DNA of 64,000 nt from Gracilaria domingensis (lineage: Eukaryota; Rhodophyta; Florideophyceae; Gracilariales; Gracilariaceae), in NCBI GenBank assembly GCA_022539475.1, contig VCMS01000032.1, forward strand, positions 248,001-312,000, read 5' to 3'. Under the pieces are notes generated by a model. The model was given only the letters and a program-made list of their open reading frames with translations, was not told the origin of the DNA and did no database searches. Made by a program: the position numbers and the translations under genes. Below, in pieces: positions 10,464-21,924 of the stretch; position 1 is the stretch's first letter; each line of letters starts with the position of its first letter.

Positions 10464-11703
10464 CACCTCGACCTGTTTCTAGACAATGCTTTGGTGTACT
10501 TCCCTTTCGTGATAGTACACTCAAGAATGAGGTGAAGTGCTCCAGTGTTGGTAAAGTTTTCATACAAATGCTCTTTCGATGCATTGGGAAGGTCTGTGAA
10601 CGTGTATCCCCTCCAAGGGAGTAGACAAAGTGGGGCCCTGGCGCATGTGAAGCAGACAACGATGAGTCATCGATGACCGAGAGATCGAAAGTAGTAAGCG
10701 CTGTCATACGAGTTGAGTACGTTTATATTGCAACTCTAGCTAGAGTGCAAAGAAGCCCTGTGCTAAAGTTAGGAACGTGATTTTCTTCAATGAAGATTCA
10801 TGGTGCTGTACATGCTCTTGCACATATCGTTCTTCTACTTCTTGGTCTCATGTCGTGTTGATGAGAGAACCCTAAAAGAATAGTGATGGATCCTGATGTG
10901 GCGCTCGGAAGCTCACTACAAGTATCCTGCTCCACGCCTCTCTGGTCGCCCGCCGGATTTTGCAGCCGAGTCGACGAAGGCGAAGTGGTTTAAGTTAAGT
11001 TTAACTGAAGACCGCTGATTCTCTCTTCCTGATTTGACACACTTTATGGATAACATAGTAGCTATCTACCTACGTACGTCCATGAAGAAACTTGTCTACA
11101 GAGATGGCGGTTTGCGGTAACGTTATCTATTCTTGTACCGCGCTGATGGGTACAGGAGAGAAACTGATCTAGCCTTACATTGGCAAATCACTATGCAATT
11201 CAATGGCAAGTGCAATATTCATACCCGACACGTGATCCAATTTGCTTACATGTGCTGGATAAACTAATCATCTATGATGACCGGAGAAGAAAAATCGATT
11301 TCGTTTGACACAAGCGGTTCTCTCGTGTTGGCGTACGACGTAAGACCAACGATGGATTCGCCGTTATGCTTGGAGTGCATTGTGCGCACCTGCACAGGCA
11401 CGGTATGAAACACCACCACGCGGCAGTTTTGAGCTGGGGAAAATCTCCACGTGATCGACGATCACTAAGGCTACCAACGGTACCGTGCAAGTCAGAAGAT
11501 GGAGGCCAAACCAATTCCAATAACGTCTCGCTGTCCGGATTTTGTACCCATTGAAAATGGATAAAAACGGTGCGGTGAAGTTGTGCTCACTAGTTTCTCA
11601 ACATATCTTGCAACGTTTCTCAGCAAATGACAACGTTCTGAAAACGTGCAGCGCGTGATAAACAGGTCCAACACCAGGAAGTGTACTGCTGCAAGGATTT
11701 CGG
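10464..11703. other. Intergenic, nothing recognised
   Basis: There are 1.24 kb between the sulfotransferase and the next gene on the same strand. Only short, unconvincing reading frames occur on either strand. I see no tRNA-like fold, tandem repeat or strong palindrome. Confidence 0.6.
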
Positions 11704-12885
11704 GTGAAAGATACGTCGTCCAGAACAATTCATTCTAAGATGCAACGAGAACGAACGCCGCTTCTTACCGATTCAAATGTGCATCAGGATGAGATACGGA
11801 CAGGCCATTCTTTACTCAGAACATCGCTTCTACTGGCAATTGGTTGGCTTGCAGGGATTTTAATGTCATCTCACGAAAAGATACAAATGAATCATGAAGT
11901 TCGAAGAGTACATGAGAGAAAAGTTAACGGGCATCAAATGGACTGCTTCTCGAAAAACATGAAGAAGAACACACTGAAAGTGGTGCACGACCAAGCATAT
12001 GCTAATCTGTTTGGGCAATCCAGACTTGAAGTATACGAAGCGTCAGACGTAACAGGACATCCAAACGGTGATGGTCTGTACACAGTGTTCGACAACTCGT
12101 ACATGATATCGCGCACAACTCACACTATAGGAAACTTCAGCAACAACATGACGCTCAAAGACGATGCTCTTTTACGTTGGAATGACGAAGTGACCAGTCG
12201 CAGTGGCTTCGAGTTCATAGCGTACAACGAAAGCTCCAACTGGTACATAGTGGGTCGGGAAGAAGTAGAGATGGAGGACGGAAGCATCCGTTCACAGACA
12301 TTCGACGTCCAATTCAGTGATGACCAAGTAATAGTGGGCGAATCTTGCGAGTGCGATTTCACATTCACGCACAAAAACAAGGGATTCGAGGGAGCAGTGG
12401 TGATCACAAGCACGACGTCTCGATCGCTTCTGCTAGCGCTCTGCGAGGGCAACCATTGCAGCGGCGGCAAGAAGGGAAGGGAAAGCGGGAACGGGCGCAT
12501 CGTAGTCATGGAGCGCACATACGAGCAAAACAAGTGTCGGTTCCGAACGGTGAACGTGGTGGCGTTACCGCACACCATCGACTTCCAGGACTACTCGTGC
12601 ATGGCGGTGTGGCAGGCGTCGACGATAGCCATCACGTCGCAGGAAAACGCCGCGGTGTACATCGGAAAACTGTCGGCGACGGCCGACAGCGTGCAGATCG
12701 GCGACGGCAGAATTTACGACTTTCCGCGGTCGGACGAGTGCGAGGTGCAGTTCTGCAACGTCGAAGGCGCGTACTTCCTGGAGGAGAAGCTGCTGCTGCT
12801 GGTAAGCGACTCGATGAAGCGCAAGCGGCAGCACATGGCGTGCCGCGCGCACGACGAGTCGCTGCACGTCATGGTGATCCCGTAG
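11704..12885 (+). CDS. Type II membrane or secreted protein, unknown function
   Basis: I do not recognise this 393-residue protein. After a charged N-terminus with a dileucine-like ERTPLL there is one hydrophobic segment (about residues 38-54, TSLLLAIGWLAGILM), as in a type II anchor. The rest would be lumenal or extracellular: sequons NFSN, NMTL and NESS, paired cysteines (GESCECDF), and alternating strand-like blocks such as LYTVFDNSYMISRTTHTIG and WYIVGREEVEMEDGS that suggest a beta-rich, perhaps propeller-like fold. A second ATG at 11740 (MQRERTPLL) could be the true start. Its 3' end converges on the Myb-type gene 303 bases away. GC content rises steeply through the last third and into the convergent gene. 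The frame is intact and the function open. Confidence 0.7.
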   Translation: MKDTSSRTIHSKMQRERTPLLTDSNVHQDEIRTGHSLLRTSLLLAIGWLAGILMSSHEKIQMNHEVRRVHERKVNGHQMDCFSKNMKKNTLKVVHDQAYANLFGQSRLEVYEASDVTGHPNGDGLYTVFDNSYMISRTTHTIGNFSNNMTLKDDALLRWNDEVTSRSGFEFIAYNESSNWYIVGREEVEMEDGSIRSQTFDVQFSDDQVIVGESCECDFTFTHKNKGFEGAVVITSTTSRSLLLALCEGNHCSGGKKGRESGNGRIVVMERTYEQNKCRFRTVNVVALPHTIDFQDYSCMAVWQASTIAITSQENAAVYIGKLSATADSVQIGDGRIYDFPRSDECEVQFCNVEGAYFLEEKLLLLVSDSMKRKRQHMACRAHDESLHVMVIP

Positions 12886-13188
12886 CCGCAGCGGCCAGTA
12901 AAGGAAGGGGCAGAACGATTGCAGCAAGAACGAATGCAGCAAGAACGAATGCAGCACGTGCGATGCAATTTGCAGCAGCGCGCAACAGCGACGCGCGCGC
13001 GTGCCAGATTCCACGTGTACCCAATCAGCGTGCATAGTTTGCACCTGCCGCCGCGGCGCCGCCGCCATTGGCCGCGCCGCATGCAGCCACTCGCCAAACA
13101 CATGAGCCATATCGCGTTCGCCGGATTCAACTATCACGCCGCCGCGCTGTTTCCACCGTCTGCCCCACGCCGCGACGCGCCACCCGCG

Positions 13189-15534
13189 TCAGCTGCGCTC
13201 GATTCCTTCCGCACCACAGCCATCGTCCTTCTTTGCCCGCTTGTTCCCCGCCGTGGCCCTCTCGTCGCGCGCGCGCTTCCTGCTTTCTCCACCGCTCTTC
13301 TCGCGCTTGCTCCCCGCCGTGCTTGCTTGCTCTCTCGTCGCGCACTCTCCAAGTCCCTCTTCATTGCCGCCTTCAGCACCTGCGCCGACGCTTTGCCCAT
13401 GTGCATCACCACTAACTTTCCGCTTCCCACCGTCCCCTGACTCGCGGTCTGCTTCGTAGACGCTTTCGTTTCGGGCCGCGCTGTTCAATTCGGTGTCTAC
13501 CACGACCGACATGTGAAGCTCTTGCTTGACACCACCATCTGTCTTCTCGGCCCCAACGCCCCCGACCAAGCCTGATGACGACACTCTGGTCTTTCCGATG
13601 CCTCCGTCGTTTTCGCCAGCAGCAGCGTTACTTTGAGCTGTTGGTTCTCTCCCGTCCGTTAAGTTAGTACAACTATCCACACACTCTGGTTCGTGTTTCA
13701 CCGTCTTCCCCACGTCAACCGTTCCAGAAGCTCCAATCTCCGTACTCTCACGCCTTGCAATTGTTTTTGTTAGTCTTGTATGTACAACGGAACCACATGG
13801 TGCTCTTTCATGCTGCCTTTTCCCGAATTCTACGCCATTGGACAGCTGCTGCTCATCTTTGCACAATTCACTGTCGTCGTTAACTGCTCTCTTTATCTGC
13901 GTGTCCTTCGCCTTCTTCGAGTGTGATACATCACCTCTATCAACCTTGTGTTCACCGCCGCCTTGGTCGCTACTGGTGGCTTCAATTGCTTCTGTACATT
14001 CCTGCTGTTCCTTGTCTTTCGTACTGTCCCCATCTGTCGGATGTTCATTGCCATTCGTACCAGATACCGTCGAGGCTTCTGGACCACGGTCTCCATCCTT
14101 CTTTGACTCCTGGATATCAATACACGTCGCAACCGGCGGCGCCGCGTTACCTGAGATATCTTGTTTCACGGCTTGCTCTGGGACGCTTGTTTCTCTGCTT
14201 GATTTCAATGGTTTCTCGTCTTCCAAGTTTCCGGTGTTCTTGTTCACCATCGTCGGTCGTGGTTGGTTCTCAAACGCATGGGATGATATTTTGATCGCTC
14301 CAGGCGGCAATACCCCACGTCCCAGCGCTTTTGCTTCAGCAGCTATTGCGGCAACGGCAGCTGAGTGGTGATTCGTTCCGCTGGTCTCAGCATGGCGCTC
14401 TGAAGCCGTATTTGCACTGATGCTTCCGCCACTACTAGCACCCATCGAATGTGGGTGTAATGAATTACACTGCTTCCCACTAGAGGAGCTGCTAGGACCA
14501 GCGGGCGTACCAGTTGAGTCCGTATCTTTGCCAGGCGTGGAAGATATGCCAGGAACATTTCCGCGCATTGCCACGGCGGCAGCTGCTTTGACTGCCGCCG
14601 CTGCGTCAGCTGCGACCGATGTCATTGGACTCGAACTATTTACTCTTCCGTGACGCGTATCTCTTCGTCGCTTGGCGTCCTCTCGTTCCAACCTCTTTTG
14701 GTACTTCTGAGCGTGGGTGCGAACTTGTTTTGGGTTTCGTGTGCCGACGTACTCTGATATTTGCATATAGTTTTTCGGTCCACATGCTTTCATGCCGGCA
14801 AGAAATCTCTCATGTTCCTCGGGGGTCCAATACCTACTTTGTTTCTGTTCTTGGCCGTCATTTGCCTTGTCTTGCGGATGGGCTTGACCTGGCGGCTGAG
14901 CATGCGAAGCCTGAGCAGCATGGAGAAGGGCGGGGGGCATGACTCCCATGTACTGAGCGGCAAACGTCGGATCAGGAGGAGGGAAAATGTAAGGATATGG
15001 AGGGGGCTGTGCTTGCGGATGGAAACCAAGCATAGGTGCTGCCAAGATAGGGTTGGATGCTGCTGTCGAAGCGGCGGGCTGTGGTTGAGAACTTGGTGGT
15101 GCTGAATGAGATGATGGTGGGGGTTTTGTGGGTGCACCCTCTGAGCTGGGTGTCGGGTTGAGCGGTGGGGACTTTGGTGGTGCAGACGCCGATGGAATTG
15201 GAGCACTTGTTGGAATTGCGGGCATTGCGGGCATTGCGGGCATGGCATTAGGGGGGACAATTGGGAAAGCAGGATGAGGGATTGTTGGAGTGGCGGAGAG
15301 ACGCTGTATGGTCGCGCGCTTCTTTTCCAGGTTGCGCTCCAGCTCTGAAATGCGCTTCTTCTGATGGTTGGCTATGGCCTCCAGTACGGCATTGCGCACT
15401 TGCGACGTATCATCTTGGGAAGAATCAGCGGGAGTTTGTTGGTACTGCGGTTCATCTTTGCTCTCTTTGTTTGGAATGGAGGACGCGACATCTGGTGCAG
15501 AGGTGGAGGTTGGTTGTACGTTACGGTCGGCCAT
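13189..15534 (-). CDS. Myb-like transcription factor, SHAQKY(F) single-repeat type
   Basis: This 781-residue nuclear protein has one Myb/SANT repeat at about residues 233-285: RYWTPEEHERFLAGMKACG, then NYMQISEYVGTRNPKQVRTH and AQKYQKRLERE. The THAQKY motif is the hallmark of the plant and algal 1R-Myb (REVEILLE/CCA1-like) class, which binds evening-element-type DNA. In front are a short coiled coil (about 47-82, HQKKRISELERNLEKKRA) and a long Pro/Ala-rich tract with a PAM triplet repeated three times. Behind the Myb repeat the chain is low-complexity, with alanine runs, and ends in basic clusters (RKRARDER and NKRAKKDD) that look like nuclear localisation signals. It could regulate rhythmic or stress genes, as in plants; this is inferred from family only. 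It is intact and intronless. Confidence 0.88.
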   Translation of the reverse strand: MADRNVQPTSTSAPDVASSIPNKESKDEPQYQQTPADSSQDDTSQVRNAVLEAIANHQKKRISELERNLEKKRATIQRLSATPTIPHPAFPIVPPNAMPAMPAMPAIPTSAPIPSASAPPKSPPLNPTPSSEGAPTKPPPSSHSAPPSSQPQPAASTAASNPILAAPMLGFHPQAQPPPYPYIFPPPDPTFAAQYMGVMPPALLHAAQASHAQPPGQAHPQDKANDGQEQKQSRYWTPEEHERFLAGMKACGPKNYMQISEYVGTRNPKQVRTHAQKYQKRLEREDAKRRRDTRHGRVNSSSPMTSVAADAAAAVKAAAAVAMRGNVPGISSTPGKDTDSTGTPAGPSSSSSGKQCNSLHPHSMGASSGGSISANTASERHAETSGTNHHSAAVAAIAAEAKALGRGVLPPGAIKISSHAFENQPRPTMVNKNTGNLEDEKPLKSSRETSVPEQAVKQDISGNAAPPVATCIDIQESKKDGDRGPEASTVSGTNGNEHPTDGDSTKDKEQQECTEAIEATSSDQGGGEHKVDRGDVSHSKKAKDTQIKRAVNDDSELCKDEQQLSNGVEFGKRQHERAPCGSVVHTRLTKTIARRESTEIGASGTVDVGKTVKHEPECVDSCTNLTDGREPTAQSNAAAGENDGGIGKTRVSSSGLVGGVGAEKTDGGVKQELHMSVVVDTELNSAARNESVYEADRESGDGGKRKVSGDAHGQSVGAGAEGGNEEGLGECATREQASTAGSKREKSGGESRKRARDERATAGNKRAKKDDGCGAEGIERS

Positions 15535-17646
15535 AAGACTGAGGCGAATTGCGGGGCGTGAGTTTCTGACACTGTCGGGCGAGCGTCTTCACCGCGAGGG
15601 AGCGCATGAGCGAACGACACGGCTTGCGCCACGGTGAGAGAATGGAGCAGCTGTCGAATGGAGCGGCTGTGGGTGAACAAGAACGAAAATAGATGTACTG
15701 GTGCGGCGAGGGAGCGTAGGCGGGATCAGGAGTGGCCCGCTCAGCGAGCAGGCGCTGGCAGTGCTTGGGCACGGAGGTTACGTGCGTTGGTTGGCGGGAA
15801 GTTTTGGCTCGGCGAAGGAGGTAAGGGGCATCGAATTGGCGATGCGATGCGATGAATATTGGCGAGATGAACGATTTCAGATAGGTGCTTCAAGCAGCAA
15901 GGAATGTGTGTTTGTTGTTGAGGCGGAGATTTTTTGGTATCGTGGCGAAGGGCTTTCGAAATTTTGTGAAATCGCCGTGCGTAGCTTCAATAGCCTGCTG
16001 ATTTACGCACGTCGTGGACTCGAGTTGGTCGACAGCTTGTCTGCACGCACACAACGGCTGTTGAGAACGGCGCGATTCTGTCGTGAGGGTTGCCGCCCTT
16101 ATTTCGTATGTGAGCAACATGCACGTTGCAAGGTCCGAATCCGATAACAGTCGGGCGCAACATCATGCAAATCTTCACAATCTGCCCATTCCTCTGTCTC
16201 TGACGGTGTCCTGTCTCGCCAGAAATCGTCGCTGTACTACTAAGGCTAGAAGGCTAGCCCTCGAAACTTGTGACTCGCATTCTTTCGCCTGTGATGGATA
16301 CGGCTTTCCAGAGCGAGAGTCCAGTGCACTGTAGGCATGAGAACTCAAACCGCAGCGCTCGCGCTATTGCACATGATCATGCATGATGCACATTGTGCGA
16401 GTCGGAAGGTTATCGATGAATTTACCTCACTTTTCTTCCTCCCTGCGCTCCTGTGACTGGTCGTAGCCTACGACTCGTAGGGTTATGAAAACCGCCTTCG
16501 GCCAACGAGTTTTCATATCCATGTCCTCCTAGTACAACATTGGTTGTGATTGTGAAACCAAGGGCTGCAGGTGCGCGCGTTGCACAGTATGCCGGAACAA
16601 CTGTCAACAGACGAATCACATCGCTCGGTATTCTTTTACTGTATTGCACGGGCGGACCGACAGCTCCAATCTTCGGCAGAAGCAGATCAAGAAGTCAGTG
16701 CATATGAATGTGGGTTTAATCCAACTTACATGTCTCTCTCTCTCTCTCCAACATTTATGGAAACGGTGGAGCTAATTCCGCTCCTATGCGTGGGTTTGCT
16801 CAAGACCCAACGACCTATTTTACCTCTACATCGCAACCACTGACCACAACGAAGTGGCCGTACTACACTTACTGGACTACGATGAGAAGTATTACATATC
16901 TTAGGTGTTTCCGACCGCGGGCGTTTTGTTACCGACGCTTATCGCCTTCTTCCTCCCACTACTCTCTTCATTCATCCTCTTGAGACCGTCCGCAGAGGAG
17001 CACACCACGACAAGGCGCTCCGCATGTACCACATTGGCCACTCAAGAAACTACGAGCGACGTTCTTTCCACTCGATCCCCATACCATGGGCGAAACCGGG
17101 TGCAAGGACCAGTCCGTAGCCTTTCACCGTAATCCAACCCTAGTGAAGTCCGTCCGAGAAAACCCTGAAAAAAAACCCCTTCCAGCGCCCCGTTGGAGCT
17201 CTTCCTTCAGAGGGAAAACTTCAGGGAAACGGCGGTAGGATCTTGCTCCAATGACCAGCTCGTGACCTACTGCTTACGTGCAGCTAAACGGGGGCATTTT
17301 ACGACGTGCCACCCAGGTCCATGAGGGCGACCAGCGAGCTGACCGATCGCTCGGACGAGTTTAACGACCTCCCGGGTTGATTTACATGTCTACGACCCCA
17401 CTCAGCAAAGCCAAGACCTTGGCCACAATATCTACCAAGCCCATACTCTCAAACTGAGAGTCTCAATCCTGCTTCTAACGGCATCTTTCCGAGCTACCAA
17501 AGGTGCAATCGACTACGTTTTACAATTACCTTACCACTGCTGTGAAGTCCACAAGATGGTAACTTTATCCCATAGCAACTTTTCCTCAAAGTAAAACAGG
17601 GCAACGTATCATGTACAAGATACAGTATGTTCACACGCCATATGCT
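15535..17646. other. Intergenic 2.1 kb with a (TC)n tract
   Basis: This spacer separates the start of the Myb gene from the 3' end of the glycosyltransferase gene, both on the minus strand. A (TC)n run with the same CATTTATGG flank as repeat copy 1 lies at 16,734-16,762. Reading frames here are short, overlap on several strands and have no recognisable motif. I found no tRNA. Confidence 0.55.
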
Positions 17647-19371
17647 CTACACATTCGTCACATGCTTTGCTACCTCCTCTGTCACACCCACAACAGGGGC
17701 AGTGTCCACGGGAAGCTCAGTCTTCACGGGCGCCGTCTCTTCGACCTTAGATTTCAGAGCGCCCACAACAATCTCGGGTTCCGCATCTTTGAGATCGGCG
17801 TGGCCAGGGTGATCAGGCAACAGCTCATCGTAAACATTGTTGGTGTTTTCCGCAATATTATCCCAAGAGAACTGATAAGCCGCTTTGACACGACCTCTTT
17901 CTCCCATATAACGCATATGTTCAAAGTTAGTAAATGCGTTGCAAATACCCCATGCAATACCTTCTGCACTTGTATCAACCAAGTATCCATCATTGTCGTG
18001 CCACACAAACTCTCGCGGTCCGCCACTCTTCGTTACCACTACTGGTTTGTTGGAAGCCCAAGCCTCCAATGTAACAATACCAAACGGTTCATTTCGACTA
18101 GGAATAGCAACCAAATCAGTAGCCTTGAAAAGATCAACTAGATTCTGCCCGGTCATACTTCCTGTAAAGCAAACAGATCCAGCAACGCCCAAATCATGTA
18201 CTCGTGCGATCAGACCGTCTTTCATATAACCGTCACCAACCAACACGAATTTTGCATCAGGGCGAGCGCCAAGAATGTTCGGAATTGCCTCAACGAGAAT
18301 ATCGGGACCTTTCTGCGTTGCCATTCGACCTACGAACAAAACCATGGGATCCATTGGTCCCACGCCGTACTTGGAACGCACCTCCGCAGGATCCCACAGA
18401 TTACCATCATATCGCAAACAATTGATACCATTGTAAACACATCGTAGTTTCTCCCAATCGAAGCCATAGTGTGACTTGATTTCATCACACAACACACCTG
18501 AAACTCCGATAACCTTGTCCGCAAGACCAATAGCCTCGGACTCAATATTTCGAATTCGTTCAGACTGGCCACCGTACACGTTATTGCCGCAGCGTCCAAA
18601 CTCTGTGGAATGGATAGTCAACACACATCGACGATTGTGATTCCTCTTAATATTGATAAGAGCCGGGGCCGCCAGCCAGTCATGCGCATGACAAATGTCA
18701 AACTGAGAGTTCATAAAGGCTTCAGTCTCCAACATAAAGTGCACCATGGCATCACACATGTTGGAAACCTCCTGCACAAAATCCGAAGAAAGCTCAAACG
18801 ATATACGATGCACGTGGACACCATCGATACGTTCGTACGAAGGTTGGCCCGCTCCAGTGCGAACAAAAGCGTGAAGCTCATGTCCCCGACGTTCGAGACC
18901 AGCGGCGAGCTCAGTCAAATGCGGCGCGACACCACCGACGGCAATGGAATGCAACGACTCCCAGGCAAACAGGGCAATCTTAAACCGTCTCTGTGCCCTT
19001 TTCTGTTCCGGAACGCCTTCCACGTCGAGTAGTGCATCGTGTACATCATCAAACGCATAGGGAGACTTCTGCTCGTACACAGGGATTTTGGCTTCTCGCA
19101 AGGCGAGCTTCACTCTGTCATGCGCGCTTGTCTCGGACGGCGGAGCGGCAGTTGGCTTGGTGGCAGTCGGTTTCGTCGCAATGGGCTTCGTAGCGGCCGG
19201 CTTGGGCGCAGCTGGCTTGGTGGCAGACGGCTTGGACTCAGCCGGGGCGGAAAGCACGGTGCGGGAGGCGTTGCTCTCAAGCAGCTTTGCGCGGTCTAGA
19301 TTGGGCGAAGTAGCAGTTGAACTACGAGGCGGAGCCATCTCGAAGGCGAAGACCAAACGGCGTGAACGCAC
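17647..19371 (-). CDS. GT4-family (GT-B fold) glycosyltransferase
   Basis: The protein transfers a sugar from a nucleotide-sugar donor. Its N-terminal GT-B half starts near residue 129 (FKIALFAWESLHSIAVGGVA), with the glycine loop SIAVGGVAPHLTELA and FDICHAHDWLAAPAL. The donor half has VLFVGRMATQKGPDILVEAI, FVLVGDGYMKDGL and the retaining GT4 E-x7-E signature EPFGIVTLE. The family includes glycogen synthase-like, sucrose- and trehalose-type enzymes; red algae store cytosolic floridean starch, so an alpha-glucan or compatible-solute role is possible but not shown. Before the catalytic part comes a low-complexity tail repeating ATKP units, and no clear targeting peptide. The start may be the methionine at 19,338 (MAPPRSSTAT) rather than 19,371. 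It is 574 residues at most, intact and intronless. Confidence 0.88.
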   Translation of the reverse strand: MRSRRLVFAFEMAPPRSSTATSPNLDRAKLLESNASRTVLSAPAESKPSATKPAAPKPAATKPIATKPTATKPTAAPPSETSAHDRVKLALREAKIPVYEQKSPYAFDDVHDALLDVEGVPEQKRAQRRFKIALFAWESLHSIAVGGVAPHLTELAAGLERRGHELHAFVRTGAGQPSYERIDGVHVHRISFELSSDFVQEVSNMCDAMVHFMLETEAFMNSQFDICHAHDWLAAPALINIKRNHNRRCVLTIHSTEFGRCGNNVYGGQSERIRNIESEAIGLADKVIGVSGVLCDEIKSHYGFDWEKLRCVYNGINCLRYDGNLWDPAEVRSKYGVGPMDPMVLFVGRMATQKGPDILVEAIPNILGARPDAKFVLVGDGYMKDGLIARVHDLGVAGSVCFTGSMTGQNLVDLFKATDLVAIPSRNEPFGIVTLEAWASNKPVVVTKSGGPREFVWHDNDGYLVDTSAEGIAWGICNAFTNFEHMRYMGERGRVKAAYQFSWDNIAENTNNVYDELLPDHPGHADLKDAEPEIVVGALKSKVEETAPVKTELPVDTAPVVGVTEEVAKHVTNV

Positions 19372-20391
19372 AGCTCGTTCTCACAGAGGCGGTGCGCAAA
19401 TGACGACGCGGTGACGAAGCGGAGGTCGCACGAAGGTAAAATACCAGCATCGCCATCCGAGGGGCTCATATGCACCACACAAACGCGCGACTGGCGACGG
19501 CTCGCGAAATGGAAGATGGGAAAGCGCATATTAGCGACAGAGCGCCAGTTGCGCGCCGACAAGTGGCTGGTCACGTGGCAGTTGTGCACCGGCGGTGGCT
19601 GCGTGGCTTGATCCGCATCGCGTGGCGGATATTTTGCGAAAACGTGCGGAGGCCGGACGTTGGGCGTTTTCGATGGGTTCATCCTTCCTGCCGTTGCGAG
19701 ACTGAATCATTCATTCACTGGCAATCTCTTGTCTCGGACACAACTCGTGGTGGTGGCTTCGTCGTACCGCCCTCAATTCTGTGCTTCCGCCACCGTAACG
19801 ATGCACCTCTGCTATCAGCCCTGCGTCTAACATTATGTTTATACGGAGGAAAATCTCCCGTATAAACATGGATCGCCGATCACCGCACTGTGTCAAGCTT
19901 CCTAGCTAGTTTAATGAAACAGAATTTCACTGTCGGTAGATATGTATTGAGTCGGCGGGTAATCATTCCTCACTATGGCCAAAAACTGTAACGTGTTTAC
20001 ATTTAGATACCCCTGCGTTCGAAGGAGCTCGAATCTTGCTCGCAAACGTGAAACAGGAAGCACGTTCATCGTTTCTTCTGTCGCTTTCACCACTTGGCAA
20101 AAGACGCCGTCGGCGCAACCCACCCGTTAGGCACACTATTTTTTCGAGTTCCGCGCGTCTTCGAGGTCAACTCCTTCACGCCGAGCATAGCTTTTAGCGT
20201 ACTTCGGCGACTCCACAATCGGGGGTATACAAGCGATCAGATTTAACCCTTTTTTGAGGCTGTTTTTTCACGTGGGCTAAGAGCCACAACTCCGATGATA
20301 AACGGTTGCTTGCTCATGAATCCGTTGGAATAAAAGCACCAGAAGGCGTTCGGGTCCGAAATAACCGTGATGGACTTCGTCCTCTGTCTTC
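19372..20391. other. Divergent spacer, nothing recognised
   Basis: This spacer of about 1.0 kb lies between the divergently transcribed glycosyltransferase and acetyltransferase genes, so both promoters should be inside it. I cannot point to a specific core promoter element. There is a short palindrome around GGGAGATTTTCCTCCGTATA near 19,845. Confidence 0.5.
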
Positions 20392-21474
20392 ATGTTTGGC
20401 TTCATCCACATGTGCGCCGTGCGCCGCTCCCAAGCTCCTACACCGAACATCGAGACAACCGTGACTTCACGTCATTTCTGCAATGGGAACGCTTTCAAGT
20501 TTCGCCGCTACTTCCATGCGAGTGACCGAGACGACGTAAAACAAATTTGCGCCAATGTCTACAACTCGCAGGATTATGTGCCTCGTCTCCTACCAGCTTA
20601 CGATTCTGATATCCAATGTGAACCTTTTGTTCTCGAGGGTTCAACCGGTGTCGCAGCCTTCATCGTTGTGAGGCACAAACACCCTTTGATCGACCAGGAG
20701 ACTCCGTCGTACAGAGAGGTGTTTATCGAGGCTTTGCGAGTGCGAGAAGATCTGAGTGGTGTTGGGCTGGCGACCACGATTTTGTTGGAGGCAACAAAAG
20801 TAGTTCGACGCGCACATGGCGAAGTGCCTGACCTCCGCATTCTCTCTACTACCATCCCAGAAAACAAAGCTATGACTCGGGTTTTCCACAAAGCAGGGTG
20901 GACAGCTGTGAGCAACATGACTGTTTGGCCAAAGAGGGGCGAGGGTGGCTACCTTCAAAGCACAGGAAATTCCATGTTGGAATCACTCGAAGTGGTTCAT
21001 AAAATTTCATCTGAGGCCGTCATTCTAGCGTCGAGATGGCAAAGGATAAGCGAAGCAGACGATATAGTCGCTCTTGTGAAGCAGTTACGGCGCAATAGGC
21101 CGCGACTTTTGCGTCCAGGCTATTTTGTTGCAGAGGGTATACATCGTACGTCTCCTTTTTTAGCAAACGAGCATGCAAAGGGAGAGGAACGGTCGGCATG
21201 GCGACTTGACAGCCATGGACGTACGGTAGGATTACTTTTCATGCGGCCACTCGTGCTTCAACAATCGTCGAATGTACCTCCAAACGTAGTCTCTGCTTGC
21301 GTTGATGATCTCGACGTTGCGGAGAGCGCCGTTTGGTTTGTTGGAAACTTCCTGAAGAGGACTAACTTCCGCGTATCGTTTGATGACGGTATGAACGCGG
21401 AGAAGATGAAAAACTCGCCTTTGCTCTCCAGTGTTAAAAGTGTTCAGTTCGTTGTGTATGAGCATTTGACGTGA
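20392..21474 (+). CDS. GNAT-family N-acetyltransferase, NAT16-like
   Basis: The protein should move an acetyl group from acetyl-CoA to an amine. The GNAT core spans about residues 40-170. KFRRYFHASDRDDVKQICAN begins the fold, and YNSQDYVPRLLPAY resembles the substrate-side segment of NAT16/histidine acetyltransferase relatives. VREDLSGVGLATTILLEA is motif A, with a degenerate R/Q-x-x-G-x-A pyrophosphate loop. AMTRVFHKAGW is the usual following helix and strand. The C-terminal 180 residues form a second unit that is GNAT-like in layout but lacks an obvious CoA loop, also as in the NAT16 group. Substrate unknown. An alternative methionine lies at 20,410. It is intact, intronless and 360 residues long. 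Confidence 0.75.
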   Translation: MFGFIHMCAVRRSQAPTPNIETTVTSRHFCNGNAFKFRRYFHASDRDDVKQICANVYNSQDYVPRLLPAYDSDIQCEPFVLEGSTGVAAFIVVRHKHPLIDQETPSYREVFIEALRVREDLSGVGLATTILLEATKVVRRAHGEVPDLRILSTTIPENKAMTRVFHKAGWTAVSNMTVWPKRGEGGYLQSTGNSMLESLEVVHKISSEAVILASRWQRISEADDIVALVKQLRRNRPRLLRPGYFVAEGIHRTSPFLANEHAKGEERSAWRLDSHGRTVGLLFMRPLVLQQSSNVPPNVVSACVDDLDVAESAVWFVGNFLKRTNFRVSFDDGMNAEKMKNSPLLSSVKSVQFVVYEHLT

Positions 21475-21719
21475 ACAGAGAAACAGACAACCCGGCTTTT
21501 CGTATCACGGAAGTCCTGAGACGCAGTATGTGCCAAACATTTAGTTGTTGTTTAGAGTTTTATTTGCATGATCACATGATGATGATGTAGTTATCATCAT
21601 GAAAGAAGCAGGAGTCCAAAGTGACGCAATGGTGCGATGCGATCAGATAGCGTCAGCTTCGGATTGCAGCAACGTGAGACATTTATTGAAGAGTGATGAA
21701 CTGGTGAAGATTAGGGACT

Positions 21720-21785
21720 GACTTTTCTATTGAGAGAGCGTTTCTTTGACCAGGAACGCTCACATATACCGGAATTAGGGTAAAA
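21720..21785 (-). repeat. Degenerate interspersed repeat, copy 3 (reverse)
   Basis: On the minus strand it reads CCTAATTCCGG, GCGTTCCTGG, AAAGAAACGCTCTCTCA, in the same order as copy 2 at 9268-9385. A shorter fourth copy (TAGAAGCGCTCCCTCACCAG on the minus strand) follows at 21,925-21,965. The rest of 21,475-22,943 holds no gene I can support. Confidence 0.55.
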
Positions 21786-21924
21786 TACTCATCAATATCG
21801 AAGGTAGATCGAACTCTTGAGTTTGAGAGTAGTGCTACGTCGCTGCAAACACTTTGAAGGCGACTTAGAGCGCACGTCGAGGTCTTGCCGTTACTGATAT
21901 TGCTTCCCTAGTGGCCCGAAAAAG

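Noticed and set aside
12345-13440. Long GC-rich frames on both strands around the convergent gene ends
   Set aside because: Arg/Ala-rich shadows of the type II membrane gene and the Myb gene; high GC keeps alternate frames open.
13838-15105. Plus-strand frames opposite the Myb-type gene
   Set aside because: The minus frame has the Myb motif, coiled coil and nuclear signals; the plus frames have no recognisable domain.
17160-17600. Possible structured RNA in the spacer before the glycosyltransferase gene
   Set aside because: I searched by eye for tRNA arms and long stems and found none.
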